Shown here one piece after another: positions 21,542 to 32,515 of a stretch of 64,000 nt of DNA. The notes beneath the pieces were generated by a model. The model was not told where the DNA came from, did not search any database, and saw only the letters and a list, made by a program, of their open reading frames with translations. Source of the stretch: Tetrastigma voinierianum (taxonomy: Eukaryota; Streptophyta; Magnoliopsida; Vitales; Vitaceae); assembly GCA_016808115.1 (NCBI GenBank), contig JAEQBH010000885.1, forward strand, positions 310,001 to 374,000, written 5' to 3'. Within the stretch, counting starts at the first letter, position 1; every line of letters begins with the position of its first letter. The position numbers were made by a program, and so were the translations under genes.

Positions 21542-21717
21542 TGATGAGTAAAACTCATTAGATTTTAATCCATTTTAAGTTTAATAAATAATGTTGAATT
21601 GTCTGCGAAAAGTGATAATTAGCTCAATTCAATTTGCGGGAAAATCTATTGAAATTCAAAATTTAGCAAAATAGAAGAAATCGGCTGCGCGGAAATTGAG
21701 GTCTGGCGGGAATTTAA

Positions 21718-22563
21718 GTCGCGACGGGAAGTTCGGTTCCGGCAATTCCAAGTCACGACATCGATGAATTTGGCTTTGAAGAAGAAAGCCCAAAGCGTGA
21801 GCAAGTGAAGTAATGACTTGAAGAAGGAGGTTGCGACAAAGAAGACGTGGTCGAGATTTAAGGAAGCAGTCAAATGAAGAAATTCATGTCACGACATCAT
21901 TTCAATGTTGCGACACCAAAAGGAGATAAATGATGTCGCGACATAACTCTGAGGTCGCGACGAGGGGATGCATGCATGAAGCCACGAGAGGTCTTGCAAG
22001 TAAAGCGAAGTCGCAACTAGTTTTAATTAAGAGTCAAATTAGAGGTGGCCACATGAAACGAGGCGAAGTCTTGACAGAAAAATGATGTGACCACTCACAT
22101 TTAGGTCGCAATCTTAAGAGGAGCTGAAGCGGAAATGGGCAGCGACATCAATTTGATCTTGCGACTGGAAAAATAGTTGGAAAGAAAGAATCGGTTACTT
22201 CATTGAGCCGATATGCGACCTGGAGAAAGAAAAGGAAAACAAAAGAGATGTGAACATCCTGCATGAAGGTCGCGACATAAGAATTGAAATTGAAGGCAAA
22301 GAAAAACACCAACGGAGGTGCGGAGCCAAATCAAGGTCGCGACTATGAAGTCTTCTTCTGAAACCCAGTAAGTGAATTATGACCGCAAAGGGGTGATGGT
22401 GCAACCTGAATTTGGAAGAATGAAGACAATAATGTGTGAGATCTTCAATGTCCACGGCCAGTGATCGATTTTGTAAGACAAGCGGTTTGCAGCGAGAAAG
22501 GAAGGAGTCGCGTGATAGAGCCATCAAGAGATTCCATGTCGCGACATCAACTGAGGTCGCGAC
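21718..22563. repeat. GTCGCGAC palindrome array in LTR of B
   Basis: Exact copies at 21,718, 21,935, 21,954, 22,269, 22,336, 22,538 and 22,556, with decayed relatives between them (GTTGCGAC, GTCACGAC, GTCGCAAC, GTCTTGAC). Two adjacent pairs have spacings of 18-19 bases. A 19-base pair also occurs in the other LTR (10,796 and 10,815). Confidence 0.85.
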
Positions 22564-22636
22564 ATAGAAACCGGTGAAATTTGGGCTTTTCTTGGATTTT
22601 CCACTTGGAACATTTTTGAGTTCGACCAGTTCATTT

Positions 22637-22650
22637 TTCGTTATAAATAG
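22637..22650 (+). promoter_or_regulatory. candidate TATA region of LTR B
   Basis: The word GTTATAAATAGATA lies about 75 bases after the last GTCGCGAC copy and upstream of a T-rich leader. It fits a plant TATA-type promoter at the U3/R boundary. This is a position argument only. Confidence 0.35.
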
Positions 22651-24040
22651 ATAGCTTTCGTGAATAGTGAAGTAGTTTTCTCCTTCTTCAATACTTGACC
22701 AAAAGGAAGAGAAACTTCGGTGTATATTTTAAGTAGATTACATTTTTTTAGTTTTGGCCTGGTTTTGAATCGGAGTGAAGCTGTGCGAGCAATTAGAAAT
22801 TTGGATTGTTGATGTTGTTATTTTTTCTTTAGTAATCTTTGCTGAAATTTATGAATTCTAGACAAATTCTGGAAATTCATTTCTTTTAAGTTCCCCAATA
22901 CAATTCTACGAGTGGTACGTGCGTGATGGCCTCCATTTCTTGATTTAACGTCACGATGTCAGGCGCAGCTCTTCTTGATTTACATTTAGATTCTGAGTCT
23001 TTCACACAATTATGGAAGAAATTAATTTGGGTTCGATTTTAGCAATCGGTGTCGTTTTGAATAGATAAGTTCCCGATGGTAAAGACAATGCAGTTGAGGG
23101 AATGTATCTTGCTGCACGATATCAGGATACCCTCAGGTAACCTGCAGAGACGGAATTCTGAGGTTGGGAACATTCTTTTCTTGGTATGTTTATTCCATTA
23201 TTGACTATAAGCTCACCTTGAGAGTTCATTTTGATAAATCCCCGTTCGCTCATAATTGAAGAGTTGGAGGGTGTATTTAACAATATAAATGATCGGAGAG
23301 TTCTACTATGATCTAATTAAGTTCCAGTCACAGGTGTTGTTAGATGGAGTCAAGGAAAGAATAAAACCCATGGAATCTTGGAGGGTTTTGACACTAATTA
23401 GAGAGTAGTAGAAGTTTGTGAGAATCACGGGGAGGTAAAGCAAAAGTTACAACATCCAACGAAATGGAGTGAAGTGTTGAAAAGGAAAAATACCAGATCT
23501 TGCACAAGAAAATGTGGAATACACGTGGTAATTTGGTTTTGATCTTGTCTTGAAGAAAGCAAGGATATTAAATCGATGGCAGATCAATTCAATAATTAGG
23601 GTCTTGGACAAAGTCGGATCATACATAGAGCAGAATGTGGTTAGTCTTTAAATTATTTATTCGGCTTATGTATTTCATGGTGAATTTCCGTTTCTCTCAT
23701 TAAGCTGATTCAATCCATTCTTTTAGATACAATTTGTTTTAGTTATTCATTTTTGTCTTAGTTTAATTTGAACATATTCCAATAGTTTAGGATTTTAAGT
23801 TTTGTCATTTTGATAAAACGATGGAAGGTATGAGTTTGAGTCACAAATAGTATGAAATTTTGTAGTAGTCGGGGTGGTTGACTTACAGTCACCGCCCTAT
23901 CAATCTCACTAATGGGAATGATGCACGGACTTACATTCGGTTACTACTTGTACTTATTTGTGCACTTATGAGTGCCATGTTGAACCCTTATTTTTAATCA
24001 CGAACATTAAGAAATTTATTTTAGCAAGCAAACATCCCAG

Positions 24041-24719
24041 TGGCATGGGTATAAAGGGAATTGTAAAGAGCTCTTGTAGCTATGTTAATTGAGGGGATTT
24101 TGAATCTATAGAAAAGGCGAACACCCCGTTCGTTTCTTGGAGACAAGCCCGTAAAGCTAAGGTATTGGTAAAGGTAATCACAAATCTCCATGGCTTATGG
24201 AGATCACCTTAGGAAATGGGCCATGACATATCTACGTTTACATTTATGCTTGTGTAATAACAGCATGTGATGCATGTATGTTTTATAAGTTTGCCTAACA
24301 ACTTGATAGATTTCATCACATAAAATAAGAAGTCATAAATGTCTTCCATAATTAACACTTGTCAATGCTTAATAGTCTTAATATGGTTTCTAAGCGAGGT
24401 GTATTGGAGCCATCTTAGGAAGACATGATGGATAATGGCGATATCATAAGATTGAATATGGTTAGACTTAACTAGGCTATCATAACGGTTTTGAGCTAAG
24501 GGCATAAGAGAAGAGTTTCTCTGCCTAGTTAACATAAGTTTAAGATGTTATACGAAGCTAATCTTAATTTAAGTCGAACATGGATTTTCACCCTAACAAA
24601 CTATAAGATTGTTTACGTGTTAATTAAAGGTTAATAATTTTTAGTGGGGTATTAAAGACCTCATTTAATAGCTTTGCATATTTTGTATGTAGACTATGTG
24701 TTAACACATCAACATTTGC
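24041..24719. other. unassigned stretch between LTR B and the copia element
   Basis: Starts with TGGCATGGGT as a primer site would, but I see no gag sequence of the A/B type after it and no similarity to the copia 3' LTR. AT-rich, no gene supported. It may be leader of a lost third Athila copy or the 5' untranslated part of the copia element. Confidence 0.4.
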
Positions 24720-25480
24720 TCTGCGATACGTCATGAGGACTTATCAGGACAAACTTCATAGTTTGGTCTGAAATTTGAGGATTGTCCTTAAACAAGGAAG
24801 ATGTATGTTCTTGATAATGAAATTCCCAGTGAACCTCACACAACAATGCCCCAGAGCGAAAGGGATGCTTTATAGTAAGCATTTGAATGACTCTGTGGAT
24901 GTAACACAATATGTGCTTTAACCATGAACTCACAGCTTTAGAAGCAATTTGAGGAAATGGAAGTATTTCTATATGATATGGTGCATCCTGAGAATGTTTG
25001 GAAAAACGGCTGCGTCGAGAAAGGTTTACAACCTGCAGCGTGAATGCATGCAAGATGACTCCACAGCACTTTAGTAAGATACACGTGTCTTAAAGATGAA
25101 GGGTCTCATCGATCGACAAATAAGCGGGTACTCCGATAGTCATGGAGTTGGCTACTAATTTGATTAAGTTCATTTCACAAAATCTTATGATCAATTGTTG
25201 CTGACTATTATCGCCCCATGGAAAATGCCTTCTGAGGATTACATGGAATATTAAAAAGTGTTGAGCGAACATTCAAAAGACAAATCCGGTCTTATGGTTG
25301 AAGGAAGACATGAAAAGAAGCAAAGTGAAAGCGATAAGGTCGAAAGGAAAAGAGCGTGATCCCAATATAAGGCGAAGCTTAAGCCGCGAGGAGGGAGTTT
25401 GCTTTTTGTAATGAATAAGGTCATTGGAAGGAGGGAGATTTGTGAAAGCTTTGTTGGAAGATCGGGAAAGAAGAGTAGCA
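24720..25480 (+). pseudogene. gag: copia gag
   Basis: Starts in sequence reading LKFEDCP (about 24,765), then MYVLDNEIPSEPH and MPQSERDA, typical of copia gag N-termini, and TMNSQL.KQFEEMEVF near 24,925-24,970. Later LKMKGLIDRQISGYSDS (25,090) and APWKMPSEDYMEY (25,214) correspond to the middle of gag. A CCHC-type knuckle is suggested by FCNE.GHWKEG near 25,405, with a stop and a shift inside it. The protein would form the virus-like particle. Confidence 0.75.
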
Positions 25481-25730
25481 AGGCTGCAGTGGGTATTTAT
25501 GTTATAGAAGTCAGTCACATCTCACACATGCTGGGTGACCAGATCTTTAGATGTGGATCTCACATTTGTGTAAATGCGAGAACTGCTGAAGCCGATGAAT
25601 CGTTAATTTAAAGGCGAAGTGGACCTCTGAGTGGGAATGGGGCAAGGTTTGCACGTAGCTCTAGGAGTTTATTATTTGACTTTGCACAGTGGACTTGTTT
25701 TCCAATTAAAGAATTGTTATTATGTGCTGT
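25481..25730 (+). pseudogene. copia protease
   Basis: GIYVIEVSHISHM is followed by RCGSHICVNARTAEADESLI (25,548-25,608), the copia protease block that normally reads D-T-G-C-S-H. Here the catalytic Asp-Thr-Gly is destroyed by substitutions and a frame change, and GSHIC remains. Then GNGARFAR and a hydrophobic strand. Not functional. Confidence 0.7.
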
Positions 25731-26865
25731 TTGAAAGCGAAGCATTATTTCGATTTCTTGTTTAGGCGTCTTCCACTTTATTATTAAAATATTTTATGCA
25801 TCTATAATGCAAACATTTTTATGGGAATGCTCATTTATCTAATGGTCTCTACGTTAAACTTGCAGACAACCTAAGCCCATCCCTTAACATCGATGCAAGA
25901 GGTTCAGTCGATGACTTGAATCCGACCTACACTGGCATTTATCACGTTTGGGTATGTCAATGAAACGCATCTTGAAGCTCCATCGAAGATGGGCTAATAC
26001 ATTCATTTGAAAACGAGTCATTTAAAACATATGAATCTTGTTTACTAGAAAAATAATAAAACTCTTCTTTGAACCTGATGAGAGGAGCTAAGTGACTTAT
26101 TAGGCCTTATACACTCTGGATGTTTGTGGACCTATAAAGCAAATTTCTAGAGGAGGTTATCGGTACTAATTGCTTTTGTCGATGACTTTAGTAAATATAG
26201 TTACATACCACTTAATGAGGCATAAGTTTGAATCGTTGAAAAGTTCAAAATTATTCGAATGAAATATAATTGAAACTGGAAAGAATATCAAAAACACTTT
26301 GATCTGATCGAGGTGGTGAATATTTAAGCCAAAGTGCCCAGTAAGTCATCTTAAGGATTGTGGGATAGCCTCACAGCTCATCACACAGAGACACCCACTG
26401 ATGGAATGGGTGTACTGAAAAGGTAGACTTTATTAGATATGGTTCGATCTACCGCAATGCGTTGAGCGAGATCTTCGATATCCTTTTGGGGATATGCATT
26501 AGAGACTGCTGCGTTCTTATTGAATAGAATTCCATCGAAAGCGGTTGAGAAAACACCATATGAGTTGTGGATAGGAAAGCGTCCTGGTTTGTCTTTTCTC
26601 AAGATTTGAGGTTGTGAAGCTTATGTAAAGTGTCAGGCTTCTGATAAGGTAGCATCCAAATATGATAAGTGCTTATTTGTGGGGTATCCAAGGAAACAAA
26701 AAGGTACTACTTTTACATCCCATTTGAGAACAAAGTGTTTGTTCCTCGTAATGGAGTCTGTTTGGAAAGAGTTCATTTCCAAAAGAGTAAGTGGGAGTAA
26801 GACATCTCTTGAAGAAGTTCAAGAACCACAAGTTGCCACTGAGCCTTCCATGGATATTCTATAAG
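25731..26865 (+). pseudogene. copia integrase
   Basis: Starts with a degraded GAG-pre-integrase segment (ISISCLGVFHF, 25,750). Core: FVDDFSKYSYIPLNE near 26,180 (first Asp of the DDE triad region), a corrupted SDRGGEY block near 26,305, then TLLDMVRS near 26,427 and FWGY-type ALETAAFLLNRIPSKAVEKT (about 26,494-26,553), PYELWIGKRPGLSFL, GCEAYVK, and KYDKCLFVGYPRKQKGTT (26,659-26,712). The tail KEFISKRVSGSKTSLEEVQE is the linker toward RT. Confidence 0.85.
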
Positions 26866-28060
26866 ACTCACAACTAGTTGTTGAGTCGACATCTTCTACC
26901 TGTGAGCCCGCGAGAGGTCGAGTAAGTTCATCATGAGCCCAAGAGATAAGGATTTCTCGTAACTAACGACAAAACCATAGAGCTTGTGGATCGAGATGAG
27001 CCATGACTATCATGAATCAATGATGAGCGAAGATTACGAAAATGGCGAGCCGCGAAGTACGAGATCTACGATCAGTGTACGATAACGGGTTTGGAGGTCC
27101 ACACGAGGGGTGCTAAGGTCATTGGTTGTAAATGGTTTCATAGATCAAACATGATATGACCTTGAGTCTCGACTTGTTGCAACGAGGTTTCAAGCCCAGA
27201 CTCATGGTTTGACTATGAGTGGAGGACCTTTTCACTGTGTTATAGCAAGTCTATTGGGACTCTTCTTGCTACTCGGCTGCGTACTAACAGTTATGAGATT
27301 TGGCAAATGGATGTCAAATAGTGTTTCTTAATGAAACTTGCTCGAGGATGTGTACATGGCTGACGAGGGTTTATCGATCTAAGTATCCTAATAGGGTGTT
27401 AATAAAGCTTCAAAAGATCATTTATGGATTCGCGAGGCTTAATTTGGAATCTTCATTTTGATGAGGCTATTAAAGAATTTGGCTTTATGAAAAATGAAGA
27501 TGAAACCTTAATATCTGAAGGTTAGTAGGAGTGCGAATTGTCTTCTTAGTCTTTGTATGTGGATGGCATCTTACTCATTGGAAATGACATCCCTACCTTG
27601 CAGAGTATCAAGTCTTAGTTGGGGAAATGTTTTTCAATGAAAGACTTAGGCGAAGCCGCCTACATCCTAGGCATAAAGATTTATAGAGATAGATCTCAAC
27701 GGTTACTTGACCTAAGTTAAAGTGGGTACATAGACAAAGTGTTGAAGAGGTTTAGCATGTAAGATTCCAAGAGAGGTTTCTTGCCAATGTCTCATGGCAT
27801 TAAGCTCTATAAGTCTCAATGTCTAACCACGAAGGACGAAGAAGCATGGATAAATCCCGTATCTTGGCTGTGGTTCTATCATGTATGCCATGCTTAGCAC
27901 CCCGAGCCTAATGTCTCCACACATACCTTAAGCTTCATGACAAGTAGATTCCAGTCAGATCCAGGTGAATGTCATTGGATAGCAGTCAAGAATATCCTTA
28001 AGTACTTAGAAGAACCCCGAGGATATTTTGATCTGATTGGAAGCAAAAGCTAGCTAGTTA
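26866..28060 (+). pseudogene. copia reverse transcriptase
   Basis: Pieces in order: GCKWFHR-type text near 27,127, KTRLVARGF-like text near 27,170, IWQMDVK near 27,300, FLNETC..DVYMA near 27,325, SKYPNRVLIKLQKIIYGF (27,379-27,431), EFGFMKNEDE near 27,475, then SLYVDGILLIGNDIP. The catalytic Y-V-D-D is Y-V-D-G at 27,556-27,567, so the second metal-binding Asp is lost. After that, CFSMKDLGEAAYILGIKIYR (27,630-27,690), VLKRFSM, GFLPMSHGIKL and SRFQSDPGECHWIAVKNILK. Confidence 0.85.
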
Positions 28061-28505
28061 TAAGTGGTTATAAATCTTTGGTTTTTGATCGAAACTTAGA
28101 ATGACTTTAGGTCATAATTGGTTTTGTGTTTTGTTTGAATGGGGTGTTAAGCGAGATGGAGAAGTTCCAAACGAACCAAGTAGTCAATTCTACTACGGAA
28201 ATTTGAGTATATATATAGCTACCTCAAATGCATTGGGAGGCGAGTTAGGATCAAAATTTTGGATTTTTTTAATTTGGGGTGTTGTTCCTGGCATTACATT
28301 ATTGATGGGCGTCTGTGTGACAATAATAGAACTATTACTCAACCAAGAGCCAGATCACATCAGCGATCTAAACACATACTTAAGCATTTCCACCTCATTC
28401 ATTGAGATCATTGAGAGAGGAGATGTTAAGATATATGTAGAGTTCATCTTGATAATGATGTTCTTTGATCCTTTGACTAAAGCCTCTTCCGCAGTCAAAG
28501 CATGA
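28061..28505 (+). pseudogene. copia RNase H
   Basis: The open stretch 28,101-28,505 mixes correct and out-of-frame text. SIYIATSNALGGE corresponds to the TEAEYIA block and LGVVPGI to the segment after it. FIEIIERGDVKI and FFDPLTKASSAVK correspond to the copia C-terminus (usual pattern IREI..GDV.I and VADPLTK). The central hydrophobic run that looks like membrane segments is a frameshift product and not a real transporter. Confidence 0.75.
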
Positions 28506-28551
28506 TAGTCATACTAAGATCGATAGACATTCAATTTATGTGATTGGGCTT

Positions 28552-28566
28552 AGGGCAAGTGGGAAT
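28552..28566 (+). promoter_or_regulatory. copia polypurine tract
   Basis: AGGGCAAGTGGGAAT directly precedes a TGTAGTGATGTGC LTR start. The GGCAAGTGGGA form is common in plant copia elements. Confidence 0.65.
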
Positions 28567-30027
28567 TGTAGTGATGTGCTCTATTGATGTATATCCATTT
28601 TTCATTATATGTTTATATACATGAGGCATTTATCATTTATCTTGTTATTTTAAATTGTAGGTTAACTTGATAAATCGGATCCTTGGAATAGTTGAAACAA
28701 AACTTTGTGTCATCAAGTATGTGATTTGATGGTAAAACTTTAAGGCATAAGAACACTATTCTAAATAGTCCATAGTCGATCATTATTGTCGAATAATAAT
28801 GAAGTAAGACTATTATGTTTACTCACACAGGAAGAGACCATGTTTCTTTGGTCATGAACATAAGATATTACTTTCAGAACATAAATGCATGTTAAGAAGT
28901 TCATGTTATTGGGTCGACCGTATGAGATATACTACATGGATTATATATTCTTAATTCTCATTCTGTGATGGTATTGAGTCACTTCAACTGAATTCACCAT
29001 GGATTCCTACATGAGAACCGTGTCTTGGCGTGGCTGATGGCGCGTCTTTGGGATGGTAATACGAGGCTATGGTTGGGCATGCGATCCGTCATGTGGAAAG
29101 ATGAGTGATAATGAAAGGAATTTGTCCAGCTCTTAATTGGGTGGATACATTGGCTTTCTTGATAAGTGAAGCCCGAGAAATGCATGGGTGCTCGAATGAG
29201 ATTGATAGGAGTTATCAATATAATTTGTTTAGTCGATCTGCCCGAGAATCAAGAAACGATTAAGTTGTATAAAGATGACTTCATCCATGCTTTGTGCTTA
29301 ATTAAGACATCGTGTGACAAAGGACTAATATCATACTGTGGTAAGGTTTTTCGAGTCATCAAATTCACTTGATTTGGGTAGTTATAATCTTTTTGAGGGC
29401 CGATTATAACTTGTGGAGAAACTAGTTGCCAACGTGGAGTGACAATTTATAGGGTCACACATGAGAATGAGCTATAATGGGATGTTAGAAGGTTTCTCTT
29501 TAGCCATGATTAAGCCCGCATGACCCGAGCCCGTTAATATTTAATGGGTCGTTTTAATAAAAAGGGGTTTGGGAGGCTTGATATAAATGTGAGGTTTATC
29601 GTAAAGTGGTTCTTTTGAAATTGGGCGGTTTTGAGAGAATTATTTTTTAGAGTTTTGAAAGACACTAAGGTGTCTTTGGTTTTGTGGGACAAGAGACCTA
29701 TCATAGGTGCTGCACGTGTCCGTCCATTAGCCGTTCGTGTGGATACCTTTAAGAGATGTTTACCTTTGCATCGTCTTGACTGTTCGCATTTGGATATCGT
29801 TTCTAGAAGGAGTTACTGTTTGTGTTTTCAGCGTGTGATCAAGCAAATGCGCACTAGTAAAAGGATTCGATTACGCAAAGGTAAGATCTGTGGTTCCTTG
29901 ATTCTTGTTTGGATTTCATCGGTTCCTTGATTCATTCTTTAGATTTCATCAATTGCTTACGATCGATCTGGTTCGTTAATTTTTATTTTCCTTTGCGTGT
30001 TCTTATCGAAGCGGATTCAAACACAAA
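28567..30027 (+). repeat. copia 3' LTR
   Basis: Begins TGTAGTGATG after the purine tract. The end is set at the CACAAACA near 30,020 because the sequence there resembles copia LTR ends and the style of sequence changes afterwards. No second LTR copy in the window confirms the end. A GGGTCGTTTTAATAAAA block near 29,547 could be close to the transcript end. The open stretches inside (29,166-29,372, 29,631-29,930) show no domain. Confidence 0.5.
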
Positions 30028-30829
30028 CACTACCTCTCTATCACACAATACAATCACTGGGACAAGAGCTCTCATACTAGTACTAAACAAGCCTCATGTC
30101 AACACCAAGAACCTTTGAAAACTCAATGATGCAATTCGTTAAGCACCTGGTGAGCAACTTGATCCCTTGAATTGTTTGACAATGAGTTCAATCCTCTAAT
30201 TCCTCCCAATACAAGCAACAAAATGCCCAAGTACACAATAAGCTCGAATAGGCAAGAACCCACGGTATCTAACCAAATTTAGCAATTTGCACTCTAGGTA
30301 GGTTAGGTTGCTTGAATACTCACTTAAAGCTTGAATGGGGTTCCAAAAGGATGATGGGGGTATGTGTGGGGGTGATGAAATGTAGATGGATTGTGCAAAA
30401 TTTTATTTGAAACTTTAATTCAAATATTGTTGGTTTGGGGAAAATCAAAGGGAAAGAGAGATTTGCAATTGATTGAAGATTTTAAAAAATAATGAACTAA
30501 TATTGGCTTTAAAACAGGGTCACGTTGCGATGTGATAGAGAGATATCTCCAGTATTGCAATCGACGTTGTGACATGAGGTGCTCATGTCCCGAAGTGAGG
30601 GCAATTTCTTTGAAATTTTTTTTCATGAGACATACTAAACTTACCTTCACCAAGGATACTCTTCATGAATTGTCCTCAATTTCATGCTTGAGATAAACTT
30701 GATCCATTGGACCTACAAAACACACAAAAACACTAAAACAAACAAAATCAAACTTAAAAAGACTCAAGCAACAACCATCTAAGCAAACAAGAAGACTAAA
30801 AATGAAAGAAGGGAAAAAATTCCTTGGGT
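30028..30829 (-). other. unassigned remnant, perhaps minus-strand retroelement leader
   Basis: No gene on either strand. Decayed palindrome words (CACGTTGCGATGTG, CGACGTTGTGACATG) at 30,520-30,580 resemble those in the minus-strand LTR at 41,440-41,540. A CCTACAAAACACACAAAAACACTAAAAC block near 30,710 looks like a minus-strand Athila-type 3' region. It could be the far side of the minus-strand element split by the Tekay insertion, but I cannot prove it. Confidence 0.35.
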
Positions 30830-31654
30830 TGTAACGCCCCAAAAATACCCTAGAATTTTTATAATAATTTTATTATATATTCTGGGTATGAATTGAGCCA
30901 AACTTGGGTTTTTCCTGGAAAATTTATAAATTGACAAATTATGAAATGTAAATTTAGTGAACCCGGAAATTTGGGCACTAGAACAAGGAAAAATTGAAAT
31001 TGCCATAAGGGATATAAAAATCATAAAGGGAGTAGAGATGGGCCATAATAGAAATAAAATAAGTTGATTTGCAATATTTAAGTGATCAAGGACCTCTTTG
31101 AAATTAAGTGAAGAATGGGACTATAAAAGAGAGAGATAAAACCAAAATTCACATTTTGGTCTCAAATTGCCTAGCAAAACCGTAGGAGAGAAGAGAGAAA
31201 GAAAGGAGGAAGAAGGAAGAAGAGAAGGAAGAGGAGAAGAAAAGTTCCAAAATTCAAGTACGTTTTTGCCTTGGAATCATGGGTATTTGGATTCTTAAGG
31301 TTTGGATGGAGATTAGTTGCTCCTTTGGTCTAGGGTTTTGTGGAAAGGTCACATAAACCCTTGGATTGTTGGGGTTATGAGAGTAAAACCCCAATTGGTG
31401 GAAAATAAACATGGAATCATCAAATTATATGGTTTATAGAAGAATTGGTAAACCTTTGGTTAAATTCATAAGAGTTCTTGGATTTTCACCTAGGGTTTAG
31501 TGGTATGAGTTCCAAACCACCAATACAAGTATTTTGGAGTTGTTTTTGGATGATTTCCATGATGATTCTTGAGGTGTTATGGATTATAGAAGTTGTATGA
31601 GGTTAATTGGTATCAAAAGTGGCAAAAATAATAAATATGGGCAAAATTTGGCGG

Positions 31655-31770
31655 AGGGGTGTACGGGTGTGCAGGTACGAGTGTACCGGTACACCCCACC
31701 GAAGGCCCAGCTGTGCGGTACGGACGACGGTCACAGCACAGTACGGTCTGGTGCAAGGTGCAGTGCAATT
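31655..31770. repeat. GTACCGGTAC-type motif array in Tekay 5' LTR
   Basis: Dense words built from GTAC and CGG: GTGTACGG, AGGTACGAG, the perfect palindrome GTACCGGTAC, GCGGTACGG, CAGTACGG. GC-rich inside an AT-rich LTR. The 3' LTR has the corresponding GTACGGTACGGTACGG run near 37,422-37,436 and ACTGTACCGGTGCAGG near 37,464. Confidence 0.75.
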
Positions 31771-32254
31771 GGAGCCCCGAAAATGCCCGGAATCGCGTGT
31801 TTTTTGTACAATTAGCCGAATTAGTACTCCGATGGTTTAGGAACGGTAAATGATTAGGAGGTTCAAATAAGATTGGAACTCGGCCAGCGTACCGTACCTC
31901 GCGTAGAAATGACGATGTCGTTTAGTATGATTAATTGCTTAACCACTAATAGTGAATAAATTGTATTTGACTAGGTGCGGGTGAAGACAATAACCTGACC
32001 TAGGATTGATATCGAGAAAGAAACGGAATCGATAATTGGTTTGTTCTCTAATTGTTCTTTATTCCAGTTTGTTCTATACTTGTTCTTGTTCTCTGTTTGT
32101 TCTTCGTTCTCTATTTGTGAAATATACATATATATTGATTTGAATCATTGTTATTCGAAATGTTTGTCAAATATATGCATGTGTGCGAGTATTTGAACTA
32201 TAAGTGAATTTACTACATAAAGTAAATTGATTTTGAAAGCGTATTGTGAATGAC

Positions 32255-32515
32255 CCGACATGGCGGGATTCACCAGCTAGTGCGTCATGAGGGTAACCGA
32301 AATTGTTAAATGTGAAACCACATTGCTACTGAATGACAAACAGGACAGGATTCCCCAAGTGAATCTGTTGTGAATGTCGACTTCTGTAGCCATATGTGAA
32401 ATGGTTATATTGAATGTGAAACCACATTGCTCTTGGGCCAATAAGCAGGGGCGGGATTCACCAAGCGAATATCTGTCGTGAATGAATTCTATAGCCATAT
32501 GTGAAATCACAAGCC
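32255..32515 (+). repeat. 104-base tandem repeat within Tekay 5' LTR
   Basis: TGTGAAACCACATTGCT occurs at 32,311 and 32,415, with GGGATTCACCAAG-type and GCCATATGTGAAAT blocks between them, and a partial third unit to about 32,515. The same arrangement is in the 3' LTR at 38,030-38,310. Confidence 0.75.

Larger units (their letters stand above)
9853..24040 (+). mobile_element. Athila-type Ty3/gypsy element B (tandem copy of A)
   Basis: Same family and module order as A: LTR, gag remnant, protease, RT, RNase H, integrase, spacer, third ORF, coiled-coil remnant, 3' non-coding region, purine tract, LTR. Matched landmarks are offset by 11.6-11.9 kb. It shares its left LTR with A, which suggests tandem growth by unequal recombination between LTRs. 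The gag core present in A (427-620) is deleted here. Confidence 0.8.
21542..24040 (+). repeat. Athila-family 3' LTR (element B)
   Basis: Starts TGATGAGTAAAACTCATTAG and ends before TGGCATGGGT, as in the 9,853-12,468 copy. About 2.5 kb. The GTCGCGAC array lies in the first third (21,718-22,563). A TTATAAATAG-type word at 22,639 is a candidate TATA region, after which a T-rich stretch follows. The immediate right flank again carries the primer-site-like TGGCATGGGT, which may mean a third internal region once followed. Confidence 0.65.
24720..30027 (+). mobile_element. Ty1/copia element with 3' LTR, 5' LTR not found
   Basis: Module order gag, protease, integrase, RT, RNase H, with integrase before RT, defines Ty1/copia. 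A purine-rich tract and an LTR-like block follow the RNase H. No matching LTR is seen upstream of gag, so the element is 5'-truncated or its 5' LTR is unrecognisable. All coding parts are frameshifted. Confidence 0.8.

Noticed and set aside
28101..28505. 134-codon frame with apparent membrane segments (possible small membrane protein)
   Set aside because: Both ends match copia RNase H text and the region lies exactly where RNase H must be. The hydrophobic middle is a frameshifted reading.
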